Below, piece by piece: positions 18,462 to 28,649 of a stretch of DNA of 64,000 nucleotides. How positions within the stretch are numbered: the stretch's first letter is position 1; every line of letters starts with the position of its first letter. Source of the DNA: Astrobacterium formosum (GTDB lineage: Bacteria; Pseudomonadota; Alphaproteobacteria; Rhizobiales; Xanthobacteraceae); the NCBI GenBank assembly GCA_030848545.1, contig JAVDCA010000009.1:146555-210554 (forward strand), in the 5' to 3' direction. The position numbers and the translations under genes were made by a program. The notes below the pieces were generated by a model that saw nothing but the letters and a program-made list of their open reading frames with translations, was not told the DNA's origin and ran no database searches.

Positions 18462-19436
18462 ATGACCCGAGTGTCCCGACGTTCGTTTTTTGTCTTTGGC
18501 CTCGCCGCCGGGCTTTTGCCCGCGGCGTCCGGACTGGCCGCCGACACGCCCAAGGAAATCCGGATCGACTGGGCGACCTACAATCCGGTGTCGATGGTCC
18601 TTAAGGACAAAGGCCTCTTGGAAAAGGAATTCCGGCAAGACGGCATTGCGATCCGCTGGGTGCAGACGCTCGGGTCCAACAAGGCGCTGGAATTCCTCAA
18701 TGCGGGTTCGCTGGATTTCGGTTCGACCGCCGGTTCGGCGGCGCTCGTGGCGAAGATCAACGGCAATCCGATCAAGTCCATCTATGTCTATTCGCGGCCC
18801 GAATGGACGGCGCTCGTCACCAAGGATCCGGCCATCACCAAGGTCGCGGATCTCAAAGGCAAGCGCGTCGCCGTCACCCGCGGCACCGACCCGCATATCT
18901 TCCTGGTACGGGCGCTCCTCGATGCCGGCCTGACCGAAAAGGACATCACCCCCGTCCTCCTGCAGCATCCCGACGGCAAGACGGCGCTGATCCGCGGCGA
19001 CGTCGCGGCCTGGGCGGGCCTCGATCCCATGATGGCGCAGGCGGAAGTGGAGGACGGCGCCCGGCTGTTCTACCGCAAGGCCGACGCCAACACCTTCGGG
19101 ATCCTCAACGCCCGCGAGGAATTTTTGCGCGAGCATCCCGATCTCGTCCGCCGCGTCCTCGCCGTCTACGAGGAAGCGCGCAAATACTCGCTCGACCACT
19201 ACGACGAGGTGAAGAAGACCTTCAGGGCGGTCACCAAACTGCCCGAGGCGGTGGTCGACAAGCAGCTCAAGGAGCGCACCGAACTCACTCACAGCCGCAT
19301 CGGCGCGCCGCAGCGGGACTCGATCCTCGCCGCCGGCCTCGCCCTGCAGCAGGCGGGCGTGATTGCGGCCAATGTGGACGTGAGGAAGGCCGTCGATGAA
19401 CTGATCGACGACCGCGTGCCGATCAGCGGCAATTGA
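18462..19436 (+). CDS. ABC transporter substrate-binding protein, SsuA/TauA-like (sulfonate/nitrate type)
   Basis: 324 aa periplasmic binding protein. The N-terminus has a twin-arginine-type motif (SRRSFFVFG) and a hydrophobic stretch ending at about residue 27 (GLAADT). The body has family marks KALEFLNAGSLDFGSTAGSAAL and the segment VADLKGKRVAVTRGTDPH, typical of aliphatic sulfonate binding proteins. A GGAGG sequence 6 nt before the ATG at 18462 fixes the start. The permease and ATPase genes follow in the same direction, giving the order binding protein, permease, ATPase. The substrate is inferred as an organosulfonate, taurine or a related small anion; it is not proven by sequence. Confidence 0.88.
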   Translation: MTRVSRRSFFVFGLAAGLLPAASGLAADTPKEIRIDWATYNPVSMVLKDKGLLEKEFRQDGIAIRWVQTLGSNKALEFLNAGSLDFGSTAGSAALVAKINGNPIKSIYVYSRPEWTALVTKDPAITKVADLKGKRVAVTRGTDPHIFLVRALLDAGLTEKDITPVLLQHPDGKTALIRGDVAAWAGLDPMMAQAEVEDGARLFYRKADANTFGILNAREEFLREHPDLVRRVLAVYEEARKYSLDHYDEVKKTFRAVTKLPEAVVDKQLKERTELTHSRIGAPQRDSILAAGLALQQAGVIAANVDVRKAVDELIDDRVPISGN

Positions 19437-19462
19437 GCAACACACTGTTTGGCCGTTGACCG

Positions 19463-19563
19463 CCCTCACCCTGAGGAGCGGCCCGCTTGGGCCGCGTCTC
19501 GAAGGGCGGGGGCGGCCCCATCCTTCGAGACGCGCTCCAAGAGGAGCGCTCCTCAGGATGAGG
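19463..19563. repeat. Dispersed palindromic repeat
   Basis: An inverted repeat with arms ccctcaccctgaggagc / gagcgctcctcaggatgagg and inner arms cgcgtctcgaagg / ccttcgagacgcg. This type of element is common between genes in Rhizobiales genomes. Here it sits inside the importer operon, between the binding-protein and permease genes. Confidence 0.8.
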
Positions 19564-19614
19564 CCGATCGATGGTGTCGCTCGCGGTCACGCCGATGCAA
19601 CCTGGTCCATTCCC

Positions 19615-20460
19615 ATGTCTCTTGTGCGCATGTTGGTCGAGACCGAAGCCCCCGCCGCCGACCTTGCTCAGCCGGTCGATGCATTCGCGGGCGTGCGCCG
19701 GTTCGCCCTCGGCCTCCTCATTCCACTGGCGCTCGCGCTCGCCTGGGAAGCCGCCGTGCGGGCGGGCCTCACAGATGGGCGCTTGGTGCCGCCGCCGTCG
19801 CGCATCTATGAAACCTTCGTCGGGCTCGCCGCCTCGGGCGAACTCCCGCGCCATGCCGCGGCGACGATCCTGCGCGTCGCCCTCGGTTTCGGGCTCGGCG
19901 TCGCCGCCGGCACGCTCGCCGGCGCCGTCGCCGGATACTGGGCTCTCGCCCGTGTCCTGATGGACCCGACCCTGCAGGCTTTGCGCGCGATACCCTCCAT
20001 CGCCTGGGTGCCGCTGTTCATCCTGTGGCTCGGCATCTTCGAGGAATCCAAGATCGCCCTGATCGCCGTCGGCGTGTTCTTTCCGGTCTATCTCGGCGTC
20101 ATGGGGGCGATCCTCGCGGTCGACCGCAAGCTCGTCGAGGTCGGCCGTGTCTTCCGGCTCGGCGGTCCGGCCATGATCCGCCGCATCCTCCTGCCGGCGG
20201 TCCTGCCCGCCTATGTGGTGGCGCTGCGCTCTGGCCTCGGGCTCGGCTGGATGTTCGTGGTCGCGGCCGAGTTCATGGGTGCGTCCGAGGGGCTCGGTTA
20301 TCTCCTCATCGACGGCCAGCAGCTCGGCAAGCCGGCCCAGATCGTCGCCGCCATCATTGCGTTCGCGGTGATCGGCAAGGCGACCGACTGGATATTGACC
20401 GCCGCGACGACGCCGTTCCTGCGTTGGCAGGATGCTTTCGGCCAGGCGGAGACGCCGTGA
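19615..20460 (+). CDS. ABC transporter permease, SsuC/TauC-like
   Basis: 281 aa inner-membrane subunit with about six transmembrane helices. The BPD transport domain carries the EAA loop region VGRVFRLGGPAMIRRILLP, and the N-terminal part VPPPSRIYETFVGLAASGEL is typical of SsuC. The frame is open across the repeat upstream to 19456, but MSLVRMLVETE at 19615 is the first plausible start. Its stop TGA shares one base with the ATPase start (TGATG, 20458-20462), so the two are translationally coupled. Confidence 0.88.
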   Translation: MSLVRMLVETEAPAADLAQPVDAFAGVRRFALGLLIPLALALAWEAAVRAGLTDGRLVPPPSRIYETFVGLAASGELPRHAAATILRVALGFGLGVAAGTLAGAVAGYWALARVLMDPTLQALRAIPSIAWVPLFILWLGIFEESKIALIAVGVFFPVYLGVMGAILAVDRKLVEVGRVFRLGGPAMIRRILLPAVLPAYVVALRSGLGLGWMFVVAAEFMGASEGLGYLLIDGQQLGKPAQIVAAIIAFAVIGKATDWILTAATTPFLRWQDAFGQAETP

Positions 20461-21245
20461 TGCTGGCGATCGAATCCGTCTCCAGAACCTATCCGGGCGG
20501 CGTGCATGCGCTCGAGCGCGTCTCGATCGCGGTCGCGGCCGGGGAGATCGTCGCCGTGGTCGGCGGCTCCGGCTGCGGCAAGTCGACCTTGCTGCGCCTC
20601 GTCTGCGGGCTCGACCGGCCGAGCGCCGGCCGCGTCCTCCTCGACGGCGGCGTCGTCACCGGTCCGCACGAGAAGATCGGCATCGTGTTCCAGGAACCGC
20701 GCCTGCTCCCCTGGCTCACCGTCGCCGGCAATGTGGAGTTCGGCCTCGACGGCCGACCGCGTGCCGAACGCGCCGGCCGCGCCAAGGTCCAGCTCGCCCG
20801 CGTCGGCCTGGCCGACAAGGCTTCCGCCTGGCCGCGGCAATTGTCGGGCGGCCAGGCTCAGCGTGCAGCCATCGCCCGCGCCCTGGTGACTCGGCCGCAG
20901 GTCCTCCTGCTCGACGAGCCGTTCTCGGCGCTGGACGCCTTCACCCGCATCGACCTGCAGGACCATCTCCTCGACCTGTGGGCGGACCTCACCCCGACTC
21001 TCCTCCTCGTCACCCACGACGTCGACGAGGCGATCGTGCTCGCCGACCGCATCGTCGTCATGAAGCCGCGTCCGGGCCGCGTGCACGAGGAGATCGCCAT
21101 CGATCTGCCGCGTCCGCGCGACCGTCAGTCGGCCGCGTTCGATTTCGCCAAACGGCGGGTTCTCTGCGCCCTCGACCGCTCGCTGGCGCGCCCGGGCGTG
21201 GACCGTGAGGCCGCCGCCGAGGCCGGCGCAGCGTTGTGGTGGTGA
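20460..21245 (+). CDS. ABC transporter ATP-binding protein, SsuB/TauB-like
   Basis: 261 aa. Walker A is GGSGCGKS (about 38-45), the Q-loop is VFQEPRLLPWLTV, the signature is LSGGQAQR, Walker B is LLLDEPFSALD, and the H-loop is VTHDVDEA. FQEPRLLPW is strongly characteristic of the nitrate/sulfonate/taurine ATPases. The start ATG at 20460 overlaps the permease stop. With the two preceding genes it forms a complete importer. Confidence 0.9.
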   Translation: MLAIESVSRTYPGGVHALERVSIAVAAGEIVAVVGGSGCGKSTLLRLVCGLDRPSAGRVLLDGGVVTGPHEKIGIVFQEPRLLPWLTVAGNVEFGLDGRPRAERAGRAKVQLARVGLADKASAWPRQLSGGQAQRAAIARALVTRPQVLLLDEPFSALDAFTRIDLQDHLLDLWADLTPTLLLVTHDVDEAIVLADRIVVMKPRPGRVHEEIAIDLPRPRDRQSAAFDFAKRRVLCALDRSLARPGVDREAAAEAGAALWW

Positions 21246-21310
21246 CGTCATTTCCCGCTATGATGGCGTCCGTCGAAAGCCAACCAAAGCCCTGGTGAGG
21301 AGACCCCCGA

Positions 21311-21820
21311 ATGGATGCCGCCGGACTGCGCGCCATGCAGGCGCCGATCAAGGATCGCTACAAGCTGGACGCCGCCGCCGCCATGATCACCCTGAAGGCG
21401 CAGGGCACGCTCGACGACACGTCGATCGCATGCAAGGTCGAGACCGGCCGGGCGCTGGCGGTGGCGGGATTGCACCCGGCGACGGGCGGTTCCGGCCTCG
21501 AACTGTGCTCCGGCGACATGCTCCTGGAAGCGCTGGTCGCCTGCGCGGGCGTCACCCTGAAGGCGGTCGCGACCGCCCTCGACATCCCGTTGAAGTCCGG
21601 CACCGTCACGGCGGAAGGCGATCTCGATTTCCGCGGCACGCTCGGCGTTGCCAAGGACGCACCGGTGGGATTCGCGCGCATCCGCCTCGCCTTCGCGGTC
21701 GATACCGACGCCCCGCAGGAGAAGCTCGATCAGCTCTTGAAGCTCACCGAGCGCTATTGCGTCGTCTACCAAACCATCCGCAACGGCCCGCCGGTGACGG
21801 TTGAACTCGGCCGCGGTTGA
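21311..21820 (+). CDS. OsmC/Ohr family protein
   Basis: 169 aa. The two family cysteines are present: Cys78 in ALVACAGVTLKAVA and Cys150 in ERYCVVYQTIRNGPPV. These form the peroxidatic and resolving pair of OsmC/Ohr hydroperoxide reductases. It is a soluble protein without signal peptide. It lies 65 bp downstream of the sulfonate-type ABC genes on the same strand and may be read with them, but a link to sulfur metabolism is only an inference. GAGGAG upstream supports the ATG at 21311. Confidence 0.88.
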   Translation: MDAAGLRAMQAPIKDRYKLDAAAAMITLKAQGTLDDTSIACKVETGRALAVAGLHPATGGSGLELCSGDMLLEALVACAGVTLKAVATALDIPLKSGTVTAEGDLDFRGTLGVAKDAPVGFARIRLAFAVDTDAPQEKLDQLLKLTERYCVVYQTIRNGPPVTVELGRG

Positions 21821-21986
21821 CACCGGCAGGAGATGGACGCCCGGCCGCGCGAGTAGAAACAATTGAGCAGAAACGGCACGGCGCGAATTTACTCGAAAAG
21901 ACCTGCGCACAAATCCGCATAGCTGCGCAGCCTTCCCATGAGTAAGGTCGCCGCGGCATCGGCAGCTGCCGGGGCCGTCCGTCCGG

Positions 21987-22778
21987 GTGATTCGCGTCGT
22001 GTCTGCCGAGTTGGCTTACTCACTGTCCATTGCGGTCAAGATGGCCGTCACGGCGCTGTTCTTCGTCGGCGCCACTATCACGGCCGAGCGCGCCGGTCCG
22101 CTGGTGGGCGGTCTGGTCTCGGTTCTGCCGGTCACGTCCGGCCCGGCTTACGTGTTTCTCGCCATCGACCACGACCTCGCCTTCATCTCGCAGGCGGCGC
22201 TCGGAGGTCTGGTGTGCACGGCGCCAATCTGCGTCTTCGCGGTGGTCTATGCGGCGCTCGCCCAACGCCACCGCGTCGCAACCAGCGTCGGCATCGCGTT
22301 CGCGATTTGGTTCGCGATCGCCGCCGTTCTGTTCCGGTACAACTGGACGACGGGAGGCGCCATTGTGCTCAATATCGTCGTGGTCGGCGCTTGTCTCCTG
22401 ATCGGTCGTCGTTACCAACTCGCCGAGCGCCCGGTCGTCGTTCGACGCTGGTACGACGTTCCCCTGCGTGCCGGCCTGGTGGCGATCCTGATCGCGGCCG
22501 TCATCACGCTGAGCTCGCATGTCGGGCCGATGCTGACCGGCGTCATCGCCGCGTTTCCGATCGTGTTGTTCAGCCTGATGCTGATCCTGCAACCGCGCAT
22601 GGGCGGACGGGCGGCAGCCGCGGTCCTCGCCAACAGCGTGATCGGGATGGTCGGCTTCGGGTTGTTCTGCCTGACCTTGCATCTGAGCGTCGAATCGCTC
22701 GGGATCGCCGCCGGCCTCTGCCTCGCCATCGCGGTCAATGGCGCCGCCAGCGGGGTGTCCTGGCTGGTCCATTCCTAG
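21987..22778 (+). CDS. Integral membrane protein of unknown function with two similar halves
   Basis: 263 aa with about eight hydrophobic helices and no recognised family. The two halves look related: ERAGPLVGGLVSVLPVTSG near residue 34 matches SHVGPMLTGVIAAFPIVLF near residue 177, both with the pattern GP..-.G....P followed by a long hydrophobic helix. This suggests an internal duplication, as in small transporters. The start is a GTG at 21987 (MIRVVSAELAYS); an ATG start is available only further inside. Neighbours give no hint of a substrate. Confidence 0.7.
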   Translation: MIRVVSAELAYSLSIAVKMAVTALFFVGATITAERAGPLVGGLVSVLPVTSGPAYVFLAIDHDLAFISQAALGGLVCTAPICVFAVVYAALAQRHRVATSVGIAFAIWFAIAAVLFRYNWTTGGAIVLNIVVVGACLLIGRRYQLAERPVVVRRWYDVPLRAGLVAILIAAVITLSSHVGPMLTGVIAAFPIVLFSLMLILQPRMGGRAAAAVLANSVIGMVGFGLFCLTLHLSVESLGIAAGLCLAIAVNGAASGVSWLVHS

Positions 22779-22908
22779 GGCGCGTCATGTTGTGCGGTGC
22801 GTTCCGCGGTGACGGAATCGCCACCTGATCAACGATCACCTCGACGGCGGTCGACAGCGCGGAGAGGAACTCGGGAGACTCGCCGACGGGATCACCGCCG
22901 GCGCGCCT

Positions 22909-25662
22909 TCACGGCTTGAGCGGACCCTTCGCCTTGGCCTTGAGCGCGTAGAGCGCGTCCAGCGCCTGACGCGGCGACATCTCGTCCGGGTTGAGTGCCG
23001 CGAGCGCGGCGGCGAGCGCCTCGGCGGCTTCGTCGCGCACCGGCGCCGCCGGCCGGATGGCGGCGGCGAACAGCGGCAGGTCGTCGACCATGCGCCGCGC
23101 CGGCGAGGTGCGGTCGTCGGCTTCGAGCTCGGCGAGCACCACCTTGGCGCGCTCGATCACGGCGTGAGGCAGGCCGGCGAGCTTGGCCACCTGGATGCCG
23201 TAGGAGCGGTCGGCGGCGCCCGAAACCACTTCGTGCAGAAAGACCACGTCACCGTGCCATTCACGCACCCGCACGGTCGCATTGAACAGGCGGTCGAGCT
23301 TGGCGGCGAGCGCCGTGAGCTCGTGGAAATGCGTCGCGAACAGGGCCCGGCAGCGGTTGATCTCGTGCAGGTGCTCGACCGTCGCCCAGGCGATGGACAG
23401 GCCGTCGAAGGTCGCGGTGCCGCGGCCGATCTCGTCGAGGATCACGAGCGAGTGCGGTCCCGCCTGGTTGAGGATCGCCGCCGTCTCCACCATCTCGACC
23501 ATGAAGGTGGAGCGCCCGCGGGCGAGGTCGTCGGCGGCGCCGACGCGGGAGAACAGCCGGTCGACGACGCCCATATGGGCGCGTTTCGCCGGTACGAACG
23601 AACCCATCTGCGCCATCACGGCGATGAGCGCGTTCTGGCGCAGATAAGTGGACTTGCCCGCCATGTTGGGGCCGGTGACCACGTAGATGCGTCCGCCGCC
23701 GCCATCGGGCGCGGAGAGGTCGCAGTCATTGGCGACGAACGGGCCGCCGTCGCGGGCGAGCGCCTGCTCGACGACCGGATGACGGCCGCCTTCGATCACG
23801 AAGGCAAGGCTTGAATCGACCTCGGGCCGGGCATAGTCGCGCTCGACGGCGAGATGGGCGAGGGACGCCGCGACGTCGATGGTGGCGAGCGCGGCGGCCG
23901 CCGCCTTGACGGCCTCGGCGTCGGCGACCACGCGCTCCGACAGGTCGTCGAACACCGCGAGTTCGAGCGCCAGCGCCCGCTCGGCCGCATTGGCGATCTT
24001 GGCTTCGAGCTCGGCAAGTTCGGTCGTGGTGAAGCGTATCTGGCCTGCCATGGTCTGGCGGTGGATGAAGGTCGCGGTCTCCTCCCGCATCAGCCGTTCG
24101 CCGTGCTGGGCCGGCACCTCGATGAAATAGCCGAGCACGTTGTTGTGCTTGATCTTGAGCGTCTTGATGCCGGTCTCGTCGGCGTAGCGCGCCTGCAGGG
24201 CGGCGACGACGCGGCGGGATTCGTCGCGCAGCGCCCGCGCCTCGTCGAGGGCGCCCGCGTAGCCTGCCGTCACGAATCCGCCGTCGCGCTTGAGGAACGG
24301 CAGCTCGTCGGCAAGTGCGGCGGCGAGCACGGCGGCGAGCGAGGGATCGGGACGGCGCAGCGCCGCGGCGGCTTTCCCGATCTCCTCGGCGGGGACCGCC
24401 AGGGCGTCGAGCAGGCGCGCGAGATCGGCGGCGGCGAGGAGGCCGTCACGGATGGCGGCGAGGTCGCGCGGGCCGCCGCGACCGACCACGAGGCGGGCGA
24501 GGGAGCGGGCGAGATCAGGCGCCGCCGCGAGCCGGCTGCGCGTCTCGGCCCGCAGGGCGGAATCGTCGACGAAGCCCTGGACGGCATCGAGCCGTTGCGT
24601 GATCGCGGCCGGATCGGTGAGTGGCGCCGCCAGGCGCTGGGCGAGGAGACGGGCGCCCGACACCGACACGGTGCGGTCGATGGCTGCCATCAGCGAACCG
24701 CGGCGTTCGCCGGAAAGCGTGCGCATGAGTTCGAGATTGGCCCGCGTCGCCGCGTCGATGGTCAGGACCGCGCCGGCGGCCTCGCGGCTCGGCGGCGACA
24801 GCGGCGGCCGCTTGCCGATCTGGGTGCGTTCCACATAGGTGATGCAGGCGGCGGCGGCCGCGAGTTCGAGCCGCGACATCGCCCCGAAGGCGTCGGTGGT
24901 CATGACGGCGAAGTAGGCGGCGAGCCGCCGCTCGGCGGTCGCGCCGTCGAAGACGTCGCGGCCGAGCGGCATCACCGGGAGTTCACGCAGCATCCCGGCG
25001 AGGTCCGGATCGCCGTAGAGGGCGTCGGAGACGATGATTTCGCCGGGCTCGATGCGGGCGATCTCGGCCGGTAGCGAAATGCGGTCGCATTCCTTGATGC
25101 GGAACTCGCCGGTGGAAATATCGAGGAAGGCGAGGGCGAAGCGGCCATCATCGCCGGCCGCGGAGGCGCGCTCGCGCACGATTGCCATCAGGTAATTATT
25201 GCGCGAGGCGTCGAGCAGCGTGTCCTCGGTGAGCGTGCCGGGCGTGACGAGACGGATCACGTCGCGCTTGACCACGCTCTTGCCGCCGCGCTTTCGCGCC
25301 TCGGCGGGATCTTCCATCTGCTCGCACACCGCGACCCGGTGGCCGAGCGCGATCAGGCGGTGCAGGTATTCGTCGGCGCGTTCGATCGGCACCCCGCACA
25401 TGGGGATGTCGGCGCCCTGGTGCTTGCCGCGCTTGGTGAGCACGATGCCGAGCGCCCGGCTGGCAATCTCGGCGTCCTGGAAGAACATCTCGTAGAAGTC
25501 GCCCATGCGGTAGAACAGGAGGCAGTCCGGATTGGCGGACTTGATCTCCACATACTGTTCCATCATCGGCGTGACGCGGCCGTTGTCCTCGCGCGGGCGG
25601 GCGCCCGCGGCCGGTTCGGCGGCTGGGGCGGATTCGGGATCGGGGGGGCAGGCGGTCTCCAT
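22909..25662 (-). CDS. mutS: DNA mismatch repair protein MutS
   Basis: 917 aa mismatch-recognition ATPase. The mismatch-binding Phe56-x-Glu58 is in [10 protein letters not shown] near the N-terminus. Walker A is [13 protein letters not shown], followed by [17 protein letters not shown] and the helix-turn-helix region [10 protein letters not shown]. The C-terminal MutL-independent tail ends with [16 protein letters not shown], a normal MutS ending. The product is full length for the family. It is the last gene on the minus strand before the TRAP operon terminator, so it has its own promoter. Confidence 0.97.
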   Translation of the reverse strand: METACPPDPESAPAAEPAAGARPREDNGRVTPMMEQYVEIKSANPDCLLFYRMGDFYEMFFQDAEIASRALGIVLTKRGKHQGADIPMCGVPIERADEYLHRLIALGHRVAVCEQMEDPAEARKRGGKSVVKRDVIRLVTPGTLTEDTLLDASRNNYLMAIVRERASAAGDDGRFALAFLDISTGEFRIKECDRISLPAEIARIEPGEIIVSDALYGDPDLAGMLRELPVMPLGRDVFDGATAERRLAAYFAVMTTDAFGAMSRLELAAAAACITYVERTQIGKRPPLSPPSREAAGAVLTIDAATRANLELMRTLSGERRGSLMAAIDRTVSVSGARLLAQRLAAPLTDPAAITQRLDAVQGFVDDSALRAETRSRLAAAPDLARSLARLVVGRGGPRDLAAIRDGLLAAADLARLLDALAVPAEEIGKAAAALRRPDPSLAAVLAAALADELPFLKRDGGFVTAGYAGALDEARALRDESRRVVAALQARYADETGIKTLKIKHNNVLGYFIEVPAQHGERLMREETATFIHRQTMAGQIRFTTTELAELEAKIANAAERALALELAVFDDLSERVVADAEAVKAAAAALATIDVAASLAHLAVERDYARPEVDSSLAFVIEGGRHPVVEQALARDGGPFVANDCDLSAPDGGGGRIYVVTGPNMAGKSTYLRQNALIAVMAQMGSFVPAKRAHMGVVDRLFSRVGAADDLARGRSTFMVEMVETAAILNQAGPHSLVILDEIGRGTATFDGLSIAWATVEHLHEINRCRALFATHFHELTALAAKLDRLFNATVRVREWHGDVVFLHEVVSGAADRSYGIQVAKLAGLPHAVIERAKVVLAELEADDRTSPARRMVDDLPLFAAAIRPAAPVRDEAAEALAAALAALNPDEMSPRQALDALYALKAKAKGPLKP

Positions 25663-25788
25663 GGCGGCGCGACGCTAGTGCGAAACGATCGCGAAGGAAA
25701 TGGCGGAATCGTCCGTTGCACGGAGATGGTGTGGAAACGACTGTGTACGCGGCCGTCCCGGGATGGCGGTGCCACCTCGTGATGCCGC

Positions 25789-25825
25789 AAAAAAAGTCCC
25801 CCAGCGGAGCGCTCCGCTGGGGGAC
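25789..25825 (-). terminator. Strong intrinsic terminator of the TRAP operon
   Basis: Perfect inverted repeat: gtcccccagcggagc (25796-25810) against gctccgctgggggac (25811-25825). On the minus strand it is followed at once by seven T residues (plus-strand A-tract 25789-25795). It lies after the stop of the TRAP binding-protein gene and before mutS, so it ends transcription coming from 30547 leftward. Confidence 0.92.
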
Positions 25826-25894
25826 TGTTTCGTCATCGGCAACGTGCAGCGCGCGCGGCGCCGCAGTCGCGCCCGGAGACGGACCCGGGCGGCC

Positions 25895-26908
25895 TTACTT
25901 GCCGCGGACCTTGGCTAGGGAGTCGTCGACGAGCTTCACCAGTTCGGGATCGATCTCCTTGGAATACTTGTCCACGACCGGCTTGACCTTCTGGCGGATG
26001 CGCTCGATCTCGGCCGGGGGGATCTCGTTGACGGCGACGCCCGCCTGGCGGATCAGGTCGATCGATTTCTTGGTCTGTTCCCGCGATTCCTTCCGCTCAT
26101 AGATCGCGGCCTCCTTGGCGGCCTGCGAGATCACGTCCTTCTCGGCCGGCGACATCGCGTCCCAGGTCTTCTTGCTGATCAGCAGTGATTGCGGATTGAA
26201 GACGTGGTTGGTCAGGGACAGATACTTCTGAACTTCGTGGATCTTGGAATAGTAGATCGTGTTCGGCGGATTCTCCTGGCCGTCGACGACCTTCTGCTCC
26301 AGCGCGGTGTAGAGTTCGGGGAACGGCAGCGGCAGCGGGTTGACGCCGAGCTCGCGGAACACGTCGATGAACAGCGGAAGCTGCAGAATCCGCAGCTTGA
26401 GGCCGGCGAAGTCCTCGAGCTTGGTGATCGGCCGGCGCGTATTGGTCGTCTGGCGGAAGCTGTTTTCGAAATAGGCCAGGCCGATCAGGTTCTTGGCGAC
26501 CAGCATGTCGTGGATCTTCTTGCCCGCCGGGCCATCGACGACCGCATCGGCTTCCGCTTCATTGTTGAACAGATAGGGAAAGTCGAAGATCGCCGTGTTC
26601 TTCTCGACCGGCGCGAGCACGCCGGTGTTGAGCACGGTCATGTCGATCGTGCCGCCCTGGAGCGCGGACACCGTCGTCATGTCGCCGCCGAGCTGTCCGG
26701 CGGAGAACAGGCGGACGTTGATCTTGCCGTTGGTCTTCGCCTTGACGATGTCTGCGAAGCGCTGCAGACCCAGACCGACCGGGTGGTCGGAGGTGTTCTG
26801 GAAGTTGATTCGAACCGTGCGGTTCTTGAATTCCTGAGCCTGGACGCTCGTTGCGGCGACGAACAAGCTCATCGCCAGTACGCCCAGACGTGTCATCCGC
26901 AATGTCAT
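25895..26908 (-). CDS. TRAP transporter substrate-binding protein, DctP family
   Basis: 337 aa periplasmic binding protein. The signal peptide runs to AQA in ATSVQAQEFK. Family marks are SAGQLGGDMTTVSALQGGTIDMTV, the arginine-containing KLRILQLPLFIDVFRELG segment (the conserved Arg binds a carboxylate), and EVQKYLSLTNHVFNPQSLLIS. I chose the ATG at 26908 because AGAGAGG lies 7 nt upstream; 26914 is an alternative. It is the last gene of a minus-strand operon with DctQ and DctM subunits, so the three form one Na+-driven importer, probably for an organic or sugar acid. Confidence 0.92.
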   Translation of the reverse strand: MTLRMTRLGVLAMSLFVAATSVQAQEFKNRTVRINFQNTSDHPVGLGLQRFADIVKAKTNGKINVRLFSAGQLGGDMTTVSALQGGTIDMTVLNTGVLAPVEKNTAIFDFPYLFNNEAEADAVVDGPAGKKIHDMLVAKNLIGLAYFENSFRQTTNTRRPITKLEDFAGLKLRILQLPLFIDVFRELGVNPLPLPFPELYTALEQKVVDGQENPPNTIYYSKIHEVQKYLSLTNHVFNPQSLLISKKTWDAMSPAEKDVISQAAKEAAIYERKESREQTKKSIDLIRQAGVAVNEIPPAEIERIRQKVKPVVDKYSKEIDPELVKLVDDSLAKVRGK

Positions 26909-27040
26909 CGTCATTCCTCTCTCATGTGCCCGCAAGAGCCGGTGCGGGGCAACCGGTCACGATGGTTCGGCGGCACGTGGTTGCGGTGTCGCCGAGGCAG
27001 GCGCCGCGCTTCGCATGGACGCTCGGCGCGGTCGCCGTGT

Positions 27041-27778
27041 TCAATAGGTCGCCCGGCCGCCGGTGAGGTCGAAGACGAAGCCGGTGGTGAAGCTGCATTC
27101 GGGGCTTGCCGCCCACGCCACCATGGCGCCGACTTCGGGGATCTGAAGGAGGCGTCCCATCGGGATCTTGGCCTTGCTGGCCTTGATGTGCTCCGGCGTC
27201 ATCTCGCGCATGAGCTCGGTCTCGACCATGGCGGGTGCGATGCAGTTGGCGATCACGCCGTCGGCGGCCAGTTCCTTGGCGAGTGCCTTGGTGAAGGCGA
27301 TCACGCCGGCTTTCGCGGCCGAATAGCCGGAGATGAACTGGACCCCTTCCTTGCCGGCGATCGAGGCGATGTTGACGATGCGGCCATAGCCGCGCTCGCG
27401 CATGTGCGGCACGGCCGCCCGGCAGCAATGGAAGGTGCCGTTGAGGTCGATCGCGATGACGCGCTGCCAATCCTCGTAAGGGTATTCCCAGGCCGGGACG
27501 ACCGGACCGTTGATGCCGGCATTGTTGACCAGGATTTCGATTGATCCGGCCGTCGCCAGCGACTGTGCGAACGCCTTCTCGACGGCGGCACCGTCGGAGA
27601 CGTCGACGACCTGCGTCGCCAGGGGTTTGAAGCCCGCGGCCTCGGAATCGAAAGCCGCGAAGTCGAGATCCCAGAGAATGACGCGAACGCCTTCGTGGGC
27701 CAGCCGCCGGGCGATTCCGAGGCCGATGCCGCGCGCTGCGCCGGTCACGATGGCGGTTTGACCCTTGATACTACTCAT
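27041..27778 (-). CDS. SDR family NAD(P)-dependent oxidoreductase
   Basis: 245 aa short-chain dehydrogenase. The cofactor motif TGAARGIG is near the N-terminus, the NNAG motif at LVNNAGING, the catalytic Ser in IASIAGKEG, and the catalytic pair in YSAAKAG (Tyr-x-x-x-Lys). It ends with the substrate-loop region TGFVFDLTGGRATY, similar to the 3-oxoacyl-reductase/FabG-like catabolic SDRs. It sits between the isomerase gene and the TRAP binding protein, so it probably oxidises the imported sugar acid or its derivative. The exact substrate cannot be read from the sequence. Confidence 0.9.
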   Translation of the reverse strand: MSSIKGQTAIVTGAARGIGLGIARRLAHEGVRVILWDLDFAAFDSEAAGFKPLATQVVDVSDGAAVEKAFAQSLATAGSIEILVNNAGINGPVVPAWEYPYEDWQRVIAIDLNGTFHCCRAAVPHMRERGYGRIVNIASIAGKEGVQFISGYSAAKAGVIAFTKALAKELAADGVIANCIAPAMVETELMREMTPEHIKASKAKIPMGRLLQIPEVGAMVAWAASPECSFTTGFVFDLTGGRATY

Positions 27779-27836
27779 CTTCATGTCCTGTCTTGTCGAA
27801 ATCGGCTGTCATGGGGCGTCGTGGCCCACCATGGTG

Positions 27837-28649
27837 TCAGAGCTCGGGATGGGCGGCGGCGAAGCGGCGGGCGGCCGCGAGGCTGCGGCGGGCGTGCTCG
27901 AGGGCGCCGAGTTCGGCGATGCGGCCGGCATGCGGGACTTCCAGCGAGCACGGCACCGGCGGCAGCCGCGCCAGCAGGCCGGGGAGGTCGATTTCGCCTT
28001 CGCCCAGGTAAAGGCGGCCGCCGCGCACGACCTCGAACATCGACGGCGTTCCGAGCGGCGGCAGCTGCTTGGGGCCGTCACACAGCTGCACGTAGTGAAT
28101 GAGGTTTGCGGGCAGCGTCGCCAGGTCGGCGAAATCAATCCCGTTCGGGCCGGTGAACATGGCGTCGACCAGCAGGCCGCAATTGCTGCGGTCAGCCTTG
28201 CGGATGATGTCGAGTTGGTCGGTGAACGCCGCGATGGGAACAAAGGGCAGGTATTCGATGCAGATGGCCAGCCCGCACGACGTGGCGAGTTCGCACATCC
28301 GCGCCAGGGTGGCGGCGGCGAAGCCGGCGTCGGGCGTCCAGATGCTGGAGGTCATGTATTTGGCGCCCAGCTCGGCGGCGGCTTCGAACGCCGGCACATA
28401 AGTCTCGGGATCGAGATCCGGCAGGATGCGCGCCAGTTCGACGTCCAGCACCGACAGGCCGGTGTCGGCCAGAGCCGACTTGGTGGCACGCAGCATCGCC
28501 TTGTCTTTGGCGAGGTCGTAGGACGGTTCGCCGAACGGAATGATGCGCGGGCTAACGAAGTCGTAGCCGGCGGCGGCGGCGATCCTCACGAGCTCGGGAG
28601 GCGGGCAGGAGAGCGCTGTCAGGTGTCCGAGAGAGTACAGTCTGTTCAT
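27837..28649 (-). CDS. Sugar phosphate isomerase/epimerase family protein (TIM barrel)
   Basis: 270 aa xylose-isomerase-like TIM barrel (AP endonuclease family 2 fold). Recognisable parts are IAAAAGYDFVSPRI at the N-terminus, ICIEYLPF with a metal-ligand Glu, GLLVDAMF, HYVQLCDGP with His and Asp ligands, and GEGEIDLPGLL with a Glu ligand. It is likely to isomerise or epimerise a sugar acid intermediate. It is placed in the TRAP operon between the large permease and the SDR, which ties the genes to one catabolic pathway. Confidence 0.85.
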   Translation of the reverse strand: MNRLYSLGHLTALSCPPPELVRIAAAAGYDFVSPRIIPFGEPSYDLAKDKAMLRATKSALADTGLSVLDVELARILPDLDPETYVPAFEAAAELGAKYMTSSIWTPDAGFAAATLARMCELATSCGLAICIEYLPFVPIAAFTDQLDIIRKADRSNCGLLVDAMFTGPNGIDFADLATLPANLIHYVQLCDGPKQLPPLGTPSMFEVVRGGRLYLGEGEIDLPGLLARLPPVPCSLEVPHAGRIAELGALEHARRSLAAARRFAAAHPEL

